A stretch of 18,396 nt of DNA, taken from the NCBI GenBank assembly GCA_018970845.1, contig JAGWVO010000020.1, positions 1-18,396 of the forward strand, given 5' to 3'. The position numbers were made by a program, and so were the translations under genes. Below the pieces are notes generated by a model, which searched no databases, was not told where the DNA came from, and saw only the letters and a list, made by a program, of their open reading frames with translations. Shown here piece after piece: positions 1 to 10,607 of the stretch. The stretch comes from Planctomycetota bacterium. GTDB lineage: Bacteria > Planctomycetota > Planctomycetia > Gemmatales > Gemmataceae. The stretch's first letter is position 1; each line of letters opens with the position of its first letter.

Positions 1-1303
1 CGATCGGGCGATTGCCCGGAGCCATCAGGCGCTTCTCGCCGTCAATGCCCAGTTGGTTGTAAACGGTCATCGCCATGTCCTCGACCGAAAGGGCATCTTC
101 CTCGGGTTCGGTCGCGGTGGGGTCGGACTTGCCGTAGACGAAGCCCTTCTTGATGCCGCCGCCGGCGAGAACGATGCTGAACACCTTGGGCCAGTGGTCG
201 CGGCCGGCCGTGCCGTTGATCTTCGGGGTGCGACCGAACTCGGAGGAAATCATGACCATCGTGGAGTCGAGAAGCCCGCTGCGGTCGAGGTCACGGATGA
301 GCGCGGCGAAAGCCTGGTCGAGAATCGGGGCTTGGCCGGCCATGCCACCCTTGATGCCCGTGTGCATGTCCCAACCACCATAGGTGAGGGAGACAAGGCG
401 AACACCAGCGGCCACCAGGCGACGGGCCATGAGCATCCGCTGGCCGGCGGCGTTGCGGCCGTACTCATCGCGAAGGGCGGCGGATTCCGTGTTGATGTTG
501 AACGCCTCACGGGCCTTCTGGGAGCTGATAAGCCCGTAGGCGCGCTGGTAGAAGGTGTCCATCGCCTCAAGGCCGTCGGCCTTTTCCTTGGCGGCGAAGT
601 GATCGTTGACCGCGTCGAGCATCGAGCGGCGCGCCGTGAAACGCTTGGTGTCGACATCGCCGGGCAGGTTCAGGTCCTGAACGGTGAAGCTGGCGTTGGC
701 CGGGTCGCTGCCCAGGCTGAACGGGGCGTAGGCGCTCGAGAGATATCCGGAGCCGGCGAAATTGGTGGGCATCGAGGGGACGCACACATAGGGAGGCAGG
801 TTGTTGCGGGGGCCGAACTCATGGCTGACGATGCTGCCCATGCTCGGGAAGGTGATCGCCGGGCTGGGACGGTATCCCGTGAACATGTTGTGGGTGCCAC
901 GCTCATGGGCGGCTTCGCCGTGCGTCATGGAGCGGCAAATCGTGATCTTGTCGACGATTTGGGCGGTCTGCTTGAAATGCTCGCCCAACTGGACACCGTC
1001 GAGCTTCGAATTGATGTAGCCGATGTCACCCCTGTATTCGACGGGAGCCAGGGGCTTGGGGTCGAAGCTGTCCTGATGGGCCATGCCACCGGGGAGGTAG
1101 ATGTGGATGAGGGACTTGGCCTTGCCTTCCTTGCTGGGCCGGCCACCGACGGAATCGACAGCCCGGGCTTCGTTGCGCATCAGGCCTTCGAGCGTGAGTC
1201 CGAGGGTTCCAACGGCGCCCACATGAAGGAAATTCCGGCGATTGGGCCGGGGGAGGAAGTGGGCGGGATCGTCGTTCCAGGTTCCGCGGATCGTGCTGCT
1301 CAT
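1..1303 (-). CDS. DUF1501 family protein with Tat signal, C-terminus cut by window edge
   Basis: About 434 codons are visible, reading from ATG 1303 down to the window edge with no stop. The N-terminus has a twin-arginine motif (N-R-R-N-F-L-H-V-G) followed by a hydrophobic stretch, so export by Tat is likely. DUF1501 proteins belong to the alkaline phosphatase/sulfatase-like fold. Typical family motifs are present: a Y-L-P-G-G-M-A-H-Q-D segment near the N-terminus, Y-G-G-W-D-M-H-T, S-S-E-F-G-R-T-P and G-R-D-H-W-P. The protein is nearly complete, because the family is usually about 430-490 residues. A GAGGA sequence lies about 10 nt before the ATG. It follows the GT4 gene on the same strand after 211 nt of AT-richer DNA, so it probably has its own promoter. 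In planctomycetes DUF1501 genes often accompany cytochrome-domain DUF1549/DUF1553 genes; a partner could lie beyond the edge. The molecular function of the family is not established. Confidence 0.9.
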   Translation of the reverse strand, partial: MSSTIRGTWNDDPAHFLPRPNRRNFLHVGAVGTLGLTLEGLMRNEARAVDSVGGRPSKEGKAKSLIHIYLPGGMAHQDSFDPKPLAPVEYRGDIGYINSKLDGVQLGEHFKQTAQIVDKITICRSMTHGEAAHERGTHNMFTGYRPSPAITFPSMGSIVSHEFGPRNNLPPYVCVPSMPTNFAGSGYLSSAYAPFSLGSDPANASFTVQDLNLPGDVDTKRFTARRSMLDAVNDHFAAKEKADGLEAMDTFYQRAYGLISSQKAREAFNINTESAALRDEYGRNAAGQRMLMARRLVAAGVRLVSLTYGGWDMHTGIKGGMAGQAPILDQAFAALIRDLDRSGLLDSTMVMISSEFGRTPKINGTAGRDHWPKVFSIVLAGGGIKKGFVYGKSDPTATEPEEDALSVEDMAMTVYNQLGIDGEKRLMAPGNRPI

Positions 1304-1444
1304 TTCAGGCCGTCCTCATGGTTAAGTGTTCGATCAGCCAGCCATGGCCAACCGGGCAGGGGTGAGAACCCGGTGGATTCGCAGTTTTGATGCTGCAGAA
1401 CCTGGGAAGGTTCCGCCTGACATCGGCAAACCGCCTCTCTCATC

Positions 1445-1477
1445 ATTAAAATGAACCGATTTCCCAAGCATTGTCAA
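1445..1477 (-). promoter_or_regulatory. Possible sigma-70-like promoter for the DUF1501 gene
   Basis: On the minus strand a perfect TTGACA (1477-1472) is followed by TTTAAT (1450-1445), which matches five of six -10 consensus bases. The spacing is 21 nt, longer than the usual 16-19. The region is clearly more AT-rich than the flanking genes and sits between the glycosyltransferase stop and the DUF1501 start. It would give a leader of about 135 nt. This is a weak call because of the spacing. Confidence 0.25.
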
Positions 1478-1514
1478 CAAATCTCTGCAAAAACTTCCGT
1501 TTGATACAGCTTAT

Positions 1515-2798
1515 TTATATAATGCCGTTGTACCAAGATGCTGTCTGAAATGCCATGATATCATCTGTAAATTTTGATTCAACTGCTTCCCTACCCCGTT
1601 TTCCCATCAATTCCCGAGTTTGGGGATCTTCCGCCAAATCGGCCCAAGCGTTGGCCAATTCCTCCAAGCTTCCAGGGGCAACCAAGATCCCCCCTCCTGA
1701 CATTTCAATCAACTCAGGAAACGACCCATGGGCCGGTTGCACCACGGGAATACCAGCTGCCCAGGCCTCCAGCACATAGAGTCCCTTGGGTTCCCGATAC
1801 ACCGTGGGAACGCTCAGCAAATCGATACCCTTCATGAAGGCGATCTTGTCTGCCAACGAAGGGCACTCAAGATGCACGGCCGACTCCGCAACCCCGGCAT
1901 CGCGCATCCTTGAAAGTTGACGGCTGAAATAATCGCGGTTGGCTGGGCCGAGCCAGCCACCAAAGTGGAATTTCGCACCGGGGACCCGTTTTTTCAGCTC
2001 GATGAAGGCTTCAACCGCATGATGGAACCCCTTTTCCGGGCAAATCCTGGCAAAGTAGCCGACCGTGAACGGCCGGGACGGGGTGTCGCGCGCGGGCTTC
2101 GGCCAACCGGACAAGTCGATTCCCGGATGAACAACGCCGATGCGGCCACGCTCGATACCGAAATAGGCGGACATCGACTCGGCATAGGCGTTTGAAGTGG
2201 CTTGGAATCCAGCCACCAAACCGCCGTTTTGGCGGATCAGCCCGATCGCCTCGGCCCGTGCCTGGGGGGGCAAAGCGTCGAGGAAGATATCGTCACCCTG
2301 AAGTTCGATCACGACGGGCGTGCGCGGCAGGCGCGCCCGAATTTCAGGAACCAGACCCGAAAGCAGCGCGTTGGTCAGGTGAACCACATCCGGCCGCATC
2401 TCATCGGCCAGCCAACCGGCCAGTCGACGGACCTCCTTGGCCTGGTGCCCATGCGTGCCACGCAGCATTGAAAGGGCGAGGCCGGCCAGTTCGTCGTAGG
2501 GCGTGGATCCCGCGAACCTGCCGATCCACTTGAGGAGCCAGCGGGCATCCAGCCATCTGTCGAGCCACCGGGGAGTGTGACGGAAGATCGGGCTGACTTC
2601 CTGGAGGTAGACATTGAGCCCCCCCATGAACACCTGCCTCGAAGAGGCGTCAACCTCGTCGGTGGTGATGGGGGTATAGGTGGGAATGAGGAACGCCTCG
2701 TGCCCCATTCGGCCCAGGGCGCGCACCAAGGTGTTGTCGCGCATGCAGGAACCGCAGAACATTCCCGCGGCGCCGGCGGTGACATAGGCGATTCGCAT
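1515..2798 (-). CDS. GT4-family glycosyltransferase
   Basis: This 427-aa protein looks like a GT-B fold retaining glycosyltransferase of family GT4, which transfers a sugar from a nucleotide-sugar donor. The N-terminal domain opens with a beta strand (M-R-I-A-Y-V-T-A-G) and an unusual C-G-S-C-M-R motif at residues 15-20. The C-terminal donor-binding domain starts near V246-G-Y-F-A-R-I-C-P-E-K-G and has the GT4 E-x7-E motif at E336 and E344, within E-P-K-G-L-Y-V-L-E. No signal peptide or membrane segment is seen, so it is probably cytoplasmic. The start lies 19 nt after the MFS stop on the same strand, so the two genes probably share a transcript. The glycan acceptor cannot be inferred. The end of the gene and the DNA after it are AT-richer than the neighbourhood. 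Confidence 0.88.
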   Translation of the reverse strand: MRIAYVTAGAAGMFCGSCMRDNTLVRALGRMGHEAFLIPTYTPITTDEVDASSRQVFMGGLNVYLQEVSPIFRHTPRWLDRWLDARWLLKWIGRFAGSTPYDELAGLALSMLRGTHGHQAKEVRRLAGWLADEMRPDVVHLTNALLSGLVPEIRARLPRTPVVIELQGDDIFLDALPPQARAEAIGLIRQNGGLVAGFQATSNAYAESMSAYFGIERGRIGVVHPGIDLSGWPKPARDTPSRPFTVGYFARICPEKGFHHAVEAFIELKKRVPGAKFHFGGWLGPANRDYFSRQLSRMRDAGVAESAVHLECPSLADKIAFMKGIDLLSVPTVYREPKGLYVLEAWAAGIPVVQPAHGSFPELIEMSGGGILVAPGSLEELANAWADLAEDPQTRELMGKRGREAVESKFTDDIMAFQTASWYNGII

Positions 2799-2817
2799 GG
2801 GCTGTCGAGGCCCCGGC

Positions 2818-4302
2818 TCAGTGTTCCTCGCGCGGAGGTTCCGGCAGGAAGAAACTTCCCAGCAATCCGATGGCGAAAACCGCCGTGCCCGTGACTCCCG
2901 CCGCGAAGGCGACCTTCTCGAACAGGTTGGCTCCGGGGGCGTAAGGGGCGATGAGATTCGTGGTGAGGAAGGCCGCCGAGGTTCCGATCATCCGGCCGCC
3001 GACATTCGTCGCGAAGGCGCCGCCCGTGCCCCGGAGATGAACCGGAAAAACCTTGGGCAGGTATTCGCCGAAGTAGCTGAACTGGGCCACGGTCATCACG
3101 CCGGCGGCGAAGACACCATAGGCGAAATACTCGGGTTGTTGCTGGAACACCCAGAACCAGACGAACGGGACCACCACAAGCCCGGGAACCTGGAACAACC
3201 AGAGAATGAGCCTTCGGCTGGCAATGGCGGTGAGGGCCAAGGCCAGCAGCACGCGTCCCAAAAGACCGCCCAGTTCCTGCAGGAACTGGACTTCCTCGCG
3301 GACGGGCTGAACCTTTTCCTTGTTGATGCCCCCCTGCTTCTTGAGAAGCCCGAAGTATTCGGAGTTGAGCTTTTCCTTCTCATCCTCGGAGGCTTCCTTG
3401 ATCTTGGCCTCGATCGCCTTGCCCTGCTTGGAAAGCTCGGCGAGAGCCTTGCGGGGCTCCTCAAGCCGCTCCAGCTTCAAGCCCGGAACGGCCTGGGTGA
3501 CGGTGACCTGAAGGGTGCCGAAAGCCGCCGCGTAGGCGCAAGCCGACAACAGGGTTCCGACCAAGGTGGTGCGGATGAGGGCTGGGGAGAACAGTTCGCC
3601 AAAGCTGGGCCTCCTGAGGGCGCCCGAGCGCTTTCGCTCACGCCAGACCTCGGATTCGGGGACGAACGGAAGGAGCAGGGCGATGGGAATGGCCGGGAAA
3701 AGGCCAGTCATGAGGGTGTAGCGCCAGTTGCCGGGGTTCTCAAACCCAGGAATCGGCGGGAGCATTTTCTGGGCGGCAAGGTAGCCGACGCCGCCGCTGA
3801 CGGCGGTGACAAGCAGGCCGCCGACGGATGCGAACGCCTGGGTCCAACCCAAGGCAAGCTCCTTCATTTTCTTGTCGGGGAACAGTTCCGCCAGCCATGT
3901 GACCGCGGCGACAAACTCGACGCAAACGCCGACGAAGGTTGTGCAGCGGAAAAAGATGAGCCATGTCAGGTCGGTGCTGAGGCCGGCCATGACCGGGGAA
4001 AAGGAATAAAGGAAGATGCTGGCCACCATGACCGTTTTCCGGCCGAACTGGTCGATGAGGTAACCGCCCAGCAACCCGAAAACGCCGCCGCAAAGCGCCG
4101 TCATCCAGAGGACCCTGCCGACCCAGGCGGTGACCTCGGGATGGTTCGCCGGCAACTTGAGCAGGTCCGAAAGCGCCGGGGCGAGCACCAGCGGTGTCAT
4201 GAGCAGTTCGTAGGTGTCGAACAGGAAGCCGATGGCGGCGACGGTGAGAACGAGCCAGGTGGTGAGGCTCACCTTGTTGGGTTGGGGGGAGGCTGTATCC
4301 AT
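2818..4302 (-). CDS. MFS transporter with a helical insertion between TM7 and TM8
   Basis: This 494-aa protein is a major facilitator superfamily secondary transporter in the inner membrane. About 12 hydrophobic segments are visible, starting near residue 13. The conserved motif A between TM2 and TM3 is present at residues 79-89 (G-G-Y-L-I-D-Q-F-G-R-K). A basic central loop lies near residues 216-235. Between the segment at about 243-263 (TM7) and the one at about 343-361 (TM8) lies a charged stretch rich in K, E and L, residues about 275-342, which looks like a helical hairpin or coiled coil. By standard MFS topology that loop faces the periplasm. ATG 4302 is chosen because it directly precedes the first membrane segment; the frame stays open for another 431 codons upstream, but that part lies antisense to the sulfatase. 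The gene is divergent from the sulfatase operon and upstream of the glycosyltransferase. The substrate is unknown. Confidence 0.88.
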   Translation of the reverse strand: MDTASPQPNKVSLTTWLVLTVAAIGFLFDTYELLMTPLVLAPALSDLLKLPANHPEVTAWVGRVLWMTALCGGVFGLLGGYLIDQFGRKTVMVASIFLYSFSPVMAGLSTDLTWLIFFRCTTFVGVCVEFVAAVTWLAELFPDKKMKELALGWTQAFASVGGLLVTAVSGGVGYLAAQKMLPPIPGFENPGNWRYTLMTGLFPAIPIALLLPFVPESEVWRERKRSGALRRPSFGELFSPALIRTTLVGTLLSACAYAAAFGTLQVTVTQAVPGLKLERLEEPRKALAELSKQGKAIEAKIKEASEDEKEKLNSEYFGLLKKQGGINKEKVQPVREEVQFLQELGGLLGRVLLALALTAIASRRLILWLFQVPGLVVVPFVWFWVFQQQPEYFAYGVFAAGVMTVAQFSYFGEYLPKVFPVHLRGTGGAFATNVGGRMIGTSAAFLTTNLIAPYAPGANLFEKVAFAAGVTGTAVFAIGLLGSFFLPEPPREEH

Positions 4303-4307
4303 GGGAA

Positions 4308-4332
4308 GGGTTGTCCTCGGGCGGGGGTTGTC
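4308..4332. repeat. Direct repeat GGGTTGTC upstream of the MFS gene
   Basis: The octamer GGGTTGTC occurs at 4308-4315 and 4325-4332, 17 bp apart, just upstream of the MFS start codon in the 144-bp divergent region shared with the sulfatase operon. It reads GACAACCC on the MFS strand. The site could bind a regulator, but the sequence is short and may be chance. I see no convincing -35/-10 pair elsewhere in this intergenic region. Confidence 0.25.
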
Positions 4333-4446
4333 ATGTCTTTGATAGCCGGACAGGGATGATTGGCCACAAGGCGCGGCCAGTTGGTGGCGGGTTGGATTTG
4401 CCGTATCCTCGCTCAATCGAACCAGCCTCACCCGGGAGCCACGACC

Positions 4447-5805
4447 GTGAATTTCGCCGCCTGCCTCGCCTTGGCCGTTGCCGCGTTCGCCGCCGAAAGG
4501 CCGAATGTCGTGGTGTTCCTGGCGGATGACCTTGGTCATGGGGACCTTGGTTGCCAAGGACACCCGCGCATCAAGTCCCCCCACCTCGACGCCTTCGCCA
4601 AGCAGGGAGTCCGGATCACGCAGTGCTACTCGGCCAGCGCGGTCTGCTCGCCATCCCGCTCGGCGATCCTGACCGGCCGCACCCCTCACCGCAACGGTGT
4701 CTACACCTGGATCGCGGAAGGATCGGAAGTCCACCTGCGGACAAGCGAGGTGACGCTGCCGAAATTGCTCAAGGGCGCCGGCTACAGCACGGCGCATGTC
4801 GGCAAGTGGCACCTCAACGGCAAGTTCAACAACCCGGCCCAGCCCCAGCCCGGCGACCACGGTTACGACCACTGGATGGCGACGCAGAACAACGCCGCGC
4901 CGAGCCACAAAAATCCGATCAACTTTGTCCGCAACGGCGCCGCGGCGGGGAAGATGGAAGGCTACTCGGCCCCCCTGGTGGTCGAGGAGGCGATCCGCTG
5001 GCTGGACAGCGGCCGCGACAAGTCCAAGCCGTTTTTCCTCGCGGTGTGGACCCATGAGCCCCACCTGCCGATCGAAAGCGACCCGGCCTTCCAGGAGCCA
5101 TACAAGGACCTGCCCGAGGAATTCCGGCAGCACCACGGGAATGTCACGCAACTGGACCACGCCTTCGGAAACCTGATGAAGGCGCTCGACGAACGCAAGC
5201 TGGCCGGCGACACCGCTGTGTTCTTCACCGCCGACAACGGCCCCGAGGGGGACGGCACCAAGGGCCGCACCCGCGGCTTGACAGGGGGCCTGCGGGGCCG
5301 CAAGAGGTCGATGTACGAGGGGGGCATCCGCGTCCCGGGCCTGGCGCGATGGCCCGGCAAAATTCCGGCAGGCACGGTATGCGAGGCCCCGATGGTCGGC
5401 ACCGACCTGTTCCCCACGGTGCTGGGCCTGTGCGGCGTCAAGCCGCCCACGGACCGGGTGATCGACGGGGTCGACGCGATGCCGGCGCTCACGGGCCAGG
5501 CGCGCGAACTGAAGCGGGCCGTGCCGCTCTTCTGGCGGCTTGACATGGCGCCGCCCAGGGAAAAGGTGACCATGGCCATGCGCGATGGCGACCACAAGGT
5601 GCTCGCCTCCCGGGATTTCTCAACGGTGGAACTCTACAACCTGCGCGCCGACCCGGCCGAGGCTGAAAACCTCGCGGCCAAGGATGCCACGAGGCTCGCG
5701 TCGATGCGCGACAAGCTCAAGTCGCTCAACGGCGAGATCGAAGCCGAGGGGCCCGACTGGTGGAAGCGATTGAGTCCCAATGGCGGAGGTCCGCTGAAAA
5801 AATGA
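4447..5805 (+). CDS. Secreted S1-family sulfatase (first gene of operon)
   Basis: This 452-aa arylsulfatase-type enzyme hydrolyses sulfate esters. GTG 4447 is chosen as the start because a hydrophobic signal peptide follows immediately (cleavage expected near A-F-A-A|E-R-P-N) and GGGAG lies about 10 nt upstream; an in-frame ATG at 4360 would add 29 unlikely residues. The modification motif C-S-P-S-R is at residues 67-71, where Cys67 would be converted to formylglycine. Further active-site residues are D27-D28, K120 and H122 in G-K-W-H, H203 in W-T-H-E-P-H, and D263-N264 in T-A-D-N-G, so a Ca2+-dependent active site looks complete. The C-terminal subdomain includes the usual Y-N-L-x-x-D-P-x-E-x-x-N-L segment. 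No formylglycine-generating enzyme gene is in the window. The gene heads a six-gene plus-strand operon and overlaps the next gene by 4 nt. The substrate cannot be assigned. Confidence 0.93.
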   Translation: MNFAACLALAVAAFAAERPNVVVFLADDLGHGDLGCQGHPRIKSPHLDAFAKQGVRITQCYSASAVCSPSRSAILTGRTPHRNGVYTWIAEGSEVHLRTSEVTLPKLLKGAGYSTAHVGKWHLNGKFNNPAQPQPGDHGYDHWMATQNNAAPSHKNPINFVRNGAAAGKMEGYSAPLVVEEAIRWLDSGRDKSKPFFLAVWTHEPHLPIESDPAFQEPYKDLPEEFRQHHGNVTQLDHAFGNLMKALDERKLAGDTAVFFTADNGPEGDGTKGRTRGLTGGLRGRKRSMYEGGIRVPGLARWPGKIPAGTVCEAPMVGTDLFPTVLGLCGVKPPTDRVIDGVDAMPALTGQARELKRAVPLFWRLDMAPPREKVTMAMRDGDHKVLASRDFSTVELYNLRADPAEAENLAAKDATRLASMRDKLKSLNGEIEAEGPDWWKRLSPNGGGPLKK

Positions 5806-6506
5806 TGAACCTGACGATGGCCTTGGTCTCCCTGGCGGCCGACCCCGGCTGGAAACCGGGCCCGGAAGGCTACCAAACGCTCGAGATTTTGGGATGGAAG
5901 CTGCACGCGCAGGCGGCGCTGCTTTCCGCCGAACCGGAAGCCACGGACAAGGCCGTTTCACTGCTTAGGGTCCAGCTTGCCGAGGTGGCCAAGGTGGTGC
6001 CGGGGCCCGCGCTGGCGAGGCTAAGGGAAGTGCCGCTGTGGTTTTCAAGGGAATACCCCAAGACGCGGCCGGGAGCCGAGTACCATCCCTCCGCGGGATG
6101 GCTCAAGTCGAACGGACGCGACCCATCCATGGCCAAGGGGGTCGAGTTCTCCAACATCCGCATCTTCGAGCAGGAGACCACGCGGATGCCGAACTTCGCG
6201 CTGCACGAACTGGCGCACGCCTACCACGACCGCGTGCTCGGCTTCGAGAACCCGAAAATCGAGGCGGCCTTCCGCGAGGCGCGGGACAAGGGCGGCTACG
6301 ACCGCGTCGAGCGCGTCAACGGCCGCGGCAAGCCGAACACCCGGGAGAAGGCCTACGCGATGACCAACGCGAAGGAATACTTCGCGGAGACAACCGAGGC
6401 GTTTTTCTCAAGGAATGACTTCTTCCCGTTCAACAGGGCGGAACTGGAAAGGCACGACCCGAGGATGGCGGCGCTTCTGGCCGAGGCGTGGGGCGCCGCC
6501 CGCTGA
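5802..6506 (+). CDS. Secreted HExxH zinc metallopeptidase, lethal-factor-like (ATLF/M34-like)
   Basis: The 234-aa product has a zinc-peptidase motif H-E-L-A-H at residues 135-139. A downstream A-K-E-Y-F-A-E-T-T-E-A-F-F segment (residues 190-201) holds the likely third metal ligand, E192 or E196. An E-Y/F-F-A-E segment about 55 residues after HExxH is typical of anthrax lethal factor C-domain-like peptidases; that assignment is from memory. ATG 5802 is chosen because it overlaps the sulfatase stop (ATGATGA), has GGAGG about 13 nt upstream, and gives a short signal peptide (cleavage near S-L-A-A|D-P-G-W). An in-frame ATG at 5760 would place extra residues before the signal sequence. A second ATG follows at 5805. 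Its position between sulfatases suggests an exported role in the same process, for example trimming protein-bound sulfated glycans, which is inference. Substrate unknown. Confidence 0.8.
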   Translation: MMNLTMALVSLAADPGWKPGPEGYQTLEILGWKLHAQAALLSAEPEATDKAVSLLRVQLAEVAKVVPGPALARLREVPLWFSREYPKTRPGAEYHPSAGWLKSNGRDPSMAKGVEFSNIRIFEQETTRMPNFALHELAHAYHDRVLGFENPKIEAAFREARDKGGYDRVERVNGRGKPNTREKAYAMTNAKEYFAETTEAFFSRNDFFPFNRAELERHDPRMAALLAEAWGAAR

Positions 6507-6520
6507 AGGAGACAATGGCG

Positions 6521-7899
6521 ATGCTCTTGACGCTGTTCCTGGCGGCGGCCGCGATGGCGGCCGACCGGCCCAATGTGCTGTTCCTGTTCGCCGACGACCA
6601 GCGCGCCGACACCATCGGCTCCCTTGGCAATCCCGTCATCAAAACCCCGCACATCGACAGCATCGTCAGGGCGGGCGTTTCGTTCGAACGCGCCTACATG
6701 CAGGGCGGCCTGCAGGGGGCCACATGCGTGCCGTCGCGCGCGATGCTGATGTCGGGACGCAACCTGTTCCGGGCCGATGAGAAACTCATGCGCGACCCGA
6801 CCTGGCCCGCCGCGTTCGCCAAGGCCGGTTACTCCACCTTCGCCAGCGGCAAATGGCACAACGGGGCCCCGTCGCTCGCGCGATCGTTCCAGCAGGCCCG
6901 CTCGATGCTGATGGGCGGGATGACCAACCCGCTCAAGGCCCGTTTGAGCGACCTCGACGGCGCGACGGTAGGCCCGGCCCGGCTGTCGCCCAGGCACGCC
7001 TGCGAGGTTTTCGCGGACGAGGCGATCCGGTTCATCGATTGCCAGAAGGATGGTCCATTCCTCTGCTATGTGGCGTTTGACGCGCCGCACGACCCGCACA
7101 TCGTTCCCGAGGGTTTTCCGGTCAATTATGATCCCAAGTCGCTGCCGCCGCTGCCCAACTTCCTGCCGCAGCATCCCTTCGACAACGGCGACATGGCGAT
7201 CCGCGACGAGATGCTGCTTGGTTGGCCGCGCACGCCCCAGGCCGTGGCCGTGATGAACGCCGAGTATTACCGGTATGTCTCCTACCTCGATTCGCAGGTG
7301 GGCCGCATCCTCGACGCGCTCGCGAAGTCGCCCCATGCGGCCAACACCATCGTCGTGTACGCCGCCGACTCGGGGGTGGCGCGCGGCGCGCACGGCTTGA
7401 TCGGGAAGCAAAACCTCTACGAGGAGTCGCTGAGGGTGCCGCTCATCATGTCGGGCCCGGGAATCGCCAAGGACAAGCGCGCCGCCGCCATGTGCTTCCT
7501 GCTGGATGTCATGCCCACGCTGGGTGCGCTCTGTGGCGTCAAGGGGCCGGAAACCAGCGAGGGGATCAACCTCGGCCCGGTCCTGGCGGCGGGTGAAGGA
7601 GTGGGCAGGCCGAGGCTGGCGTTCGGCTACCGCAAGTCGCAACGGGCCCTTCGCGACGGCCCTTGGAAGCTCATCAGGTATCCGGAAGTCGACAGGACGC
7701 AGTTGTTCAACCTGGAAACCGACCCGTTCGAGAAGGACAACCTCTCGGACAAGCCGGAGCATGCCAGCCGCGTGAAGGAGATGATGCAGGCGCTCGAACG
7801 CGACTTGAAGGCCCTCGGTGACACGGCGCCCCTGGTGGTGGATCATCCCAAGCCGGCCGGGTGGACGCCGCCCCGTGGAAGGCGCGGGGGCGCCGCCCC

Positions 7900-7903
<4 letters not shown>
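6521..7903 (+). CDS. Secreted S1-family sulfatase with D-S-G in place of D-N-G
   Basis: The 460-aa enzyme has a signal peptide (cleavage near A-A-M-A-A|D-R-P-N) and a sulfatase fold. The formylglycine motif is C-V-P-S-R at residues 69-73. Other active-site elements are D25-D26, G-K-W-H at 110-113 and A-F-D-A-P-H-D-P-H near 185-193. The second metal-binding pair is D283-S284 in A-A-D-S-G rather than the usual D-N or D-H. A distal G-K-Q-N-L-Y-E block (295-301) follows, as in a sulfatase subgroup common in planctomycetes. ATG 6521 is preferred because AGGAG (6507-6511) lies 9 nt upstream; ATG 6515, two codons earlier, would leave only 3 nt. The gene starts 14 nt after the metallopeptidase stop and overlaps the next sulfatase by 4 nt. 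The C-terminal tail is proline- and arginine-rich. Substrate unknown. Confidence 0.92.
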
Positions 7904-9635
<1,732 letters not shown>

Positions 9636-9639
<4 letters not shown>

Positions 9640-10607
9640 TGACAACCTGGGCGCTGGTTCCCTTGGCCGCGGCCTGCCTGGCCCAACCGGATATCGGGAA
9701 AGGCCAGGTCAAGGAGGGGGTCGCGAAGGCCCTGGCCCTCGTCAACAAGGCCGCCGTCGGCCACGCCGAAAACCGCGAGTGCTTCTCGTGCCACCAGCAA
9801 TCCCTGCCGTTGGCCGCTTTCGCCGCGGTGAAAAAGGCTGGCTTTCCGGTGGATCAGGGATGGATCACAAGGCAGGCCGGTCACACGGTCGCCTTCGTTG
9901 AAAAAAACCGGGGGCAATATCTTTCCGGCAAGGGAACGGGAGGCCAGGTGGACACCGCCGGAAATATCCTGCTGGGCCTTGCCTCGGCTACCCATCCCGC
10001 CGACGCCAACACCGATGCCATTGTTGAATATCTCCTCAAGCGGCAGGCGGCCGACGGCCACTGGAACGCCTCGTCGAATCGTCCGCCTTCCGAGGCCAGC
10101 GCCGTGACCACAACCTGGCTGGCCGCATCAGGCCTCAAGTCTTTTGGCGCCAAAAGGGAAAAGGAAACGGGACAGGCGATTGGAAAGGCCCTGGAATGGC
10201 TCCGCGGCGTGAAACCCAAGGACACGGAGGATCGCGCCTTTCGCCTGATGGGATTGCGGACCTGCGGCGGATCGGCAGACGAAATCATGAAGGCAAAGCA
10301 GGATCTGGCGGCAACGCAGCATCCGGATGGTGGATGGAGCCAGACGGAAACCATGGCCAGCGACGCCTACGCCACGGCCACGGCGCTGGCCGCCCTTGAA
10401 TGGCCGGCGGCCGACAAGGCGCGCGCCAAGGCCGTGGCCTTCCTGCTGTCGAACCAGAAGCCCGACGGCTCCTGGCATGTGGCCTCCAGATCGAAGCCGT
10501 TCCAGAAATACTTTGAAACGGGCTACCCTCACGGCAAGGACCAGTGGATCTCCTCCACCGCGGCCGCCTGGGCCGTCATCGCCATGGCCCCGGACCTGGC
10601 CAAATGA
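9636..10607 (+). CDS. Exported alpha-toroid (squalene cyclase/prenyltransferase-like repeat) protein with CXXCH heme motif
   Basis: The 323-aa product starts at ATG 9636, overlapping the sulfatase stop; a second ATG follows at 9639. Residues 1-16 form a signal sequence, and A-A-A-C at 11-14 could alternatively be a poor lipobox. A cytochrome-c-type motif C-F-S-C-H lies at 49-53. Repeats of the squalene-hopene cyclase/prenyltransferase alpha-alpha toroid follow: A-A-D-G-H-W near 138-143, H-P-D-G-G-W near 229-234 and K-P-D-G-S-W near 275-280. The length is about half that of true squalene-hopene cyclases and I find no D-x-D-D catalytic motif, so cyclase activity is unlikely. A CXXCH motif suggests covalent heme, hence electron transfer or sensing in the periplasm; this is inference. 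It overlaps the next gene by 4 nt. Confidence 0.82.

Noticed and set aside
53..1390. A 445-codon open frame on the plus strand
   Set aside because: It is antisense to the DUF1501 gene, whose motifs and Tat signal are clear; the plus-strand product shows no recognisable domain.
1398..1413. A small inverted repeat (GAACCT, 4-nt loop, AGGTTC)
   Set aside because: The stem has only 6 bp and no T-tract follows on either strand, so it is not supported as a terminator.
2797..4359. A 520-codon plus-strand open frame opposite the MFS gene
   Set aside because: Its product is glycine- and charge-rich with no domain pattern, while the opposite strand encodes an evident transporter.
4303..5595. A 431-codon N-terminal extension of the MFS reading frame on the minus strand
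   Set aside because: It lies antisense to a well-supported sulfatase, shows no domain, and the MFS starts naturally at ATG 4302 just before its first membrane segment. High GC content creates long antisense frames.
6353..7846. A 497-codon minus-strand open frame
   Set aside because: It is antisense to the second sulfatase, has no domain, and its composition mirrors codon bias on the other strand.
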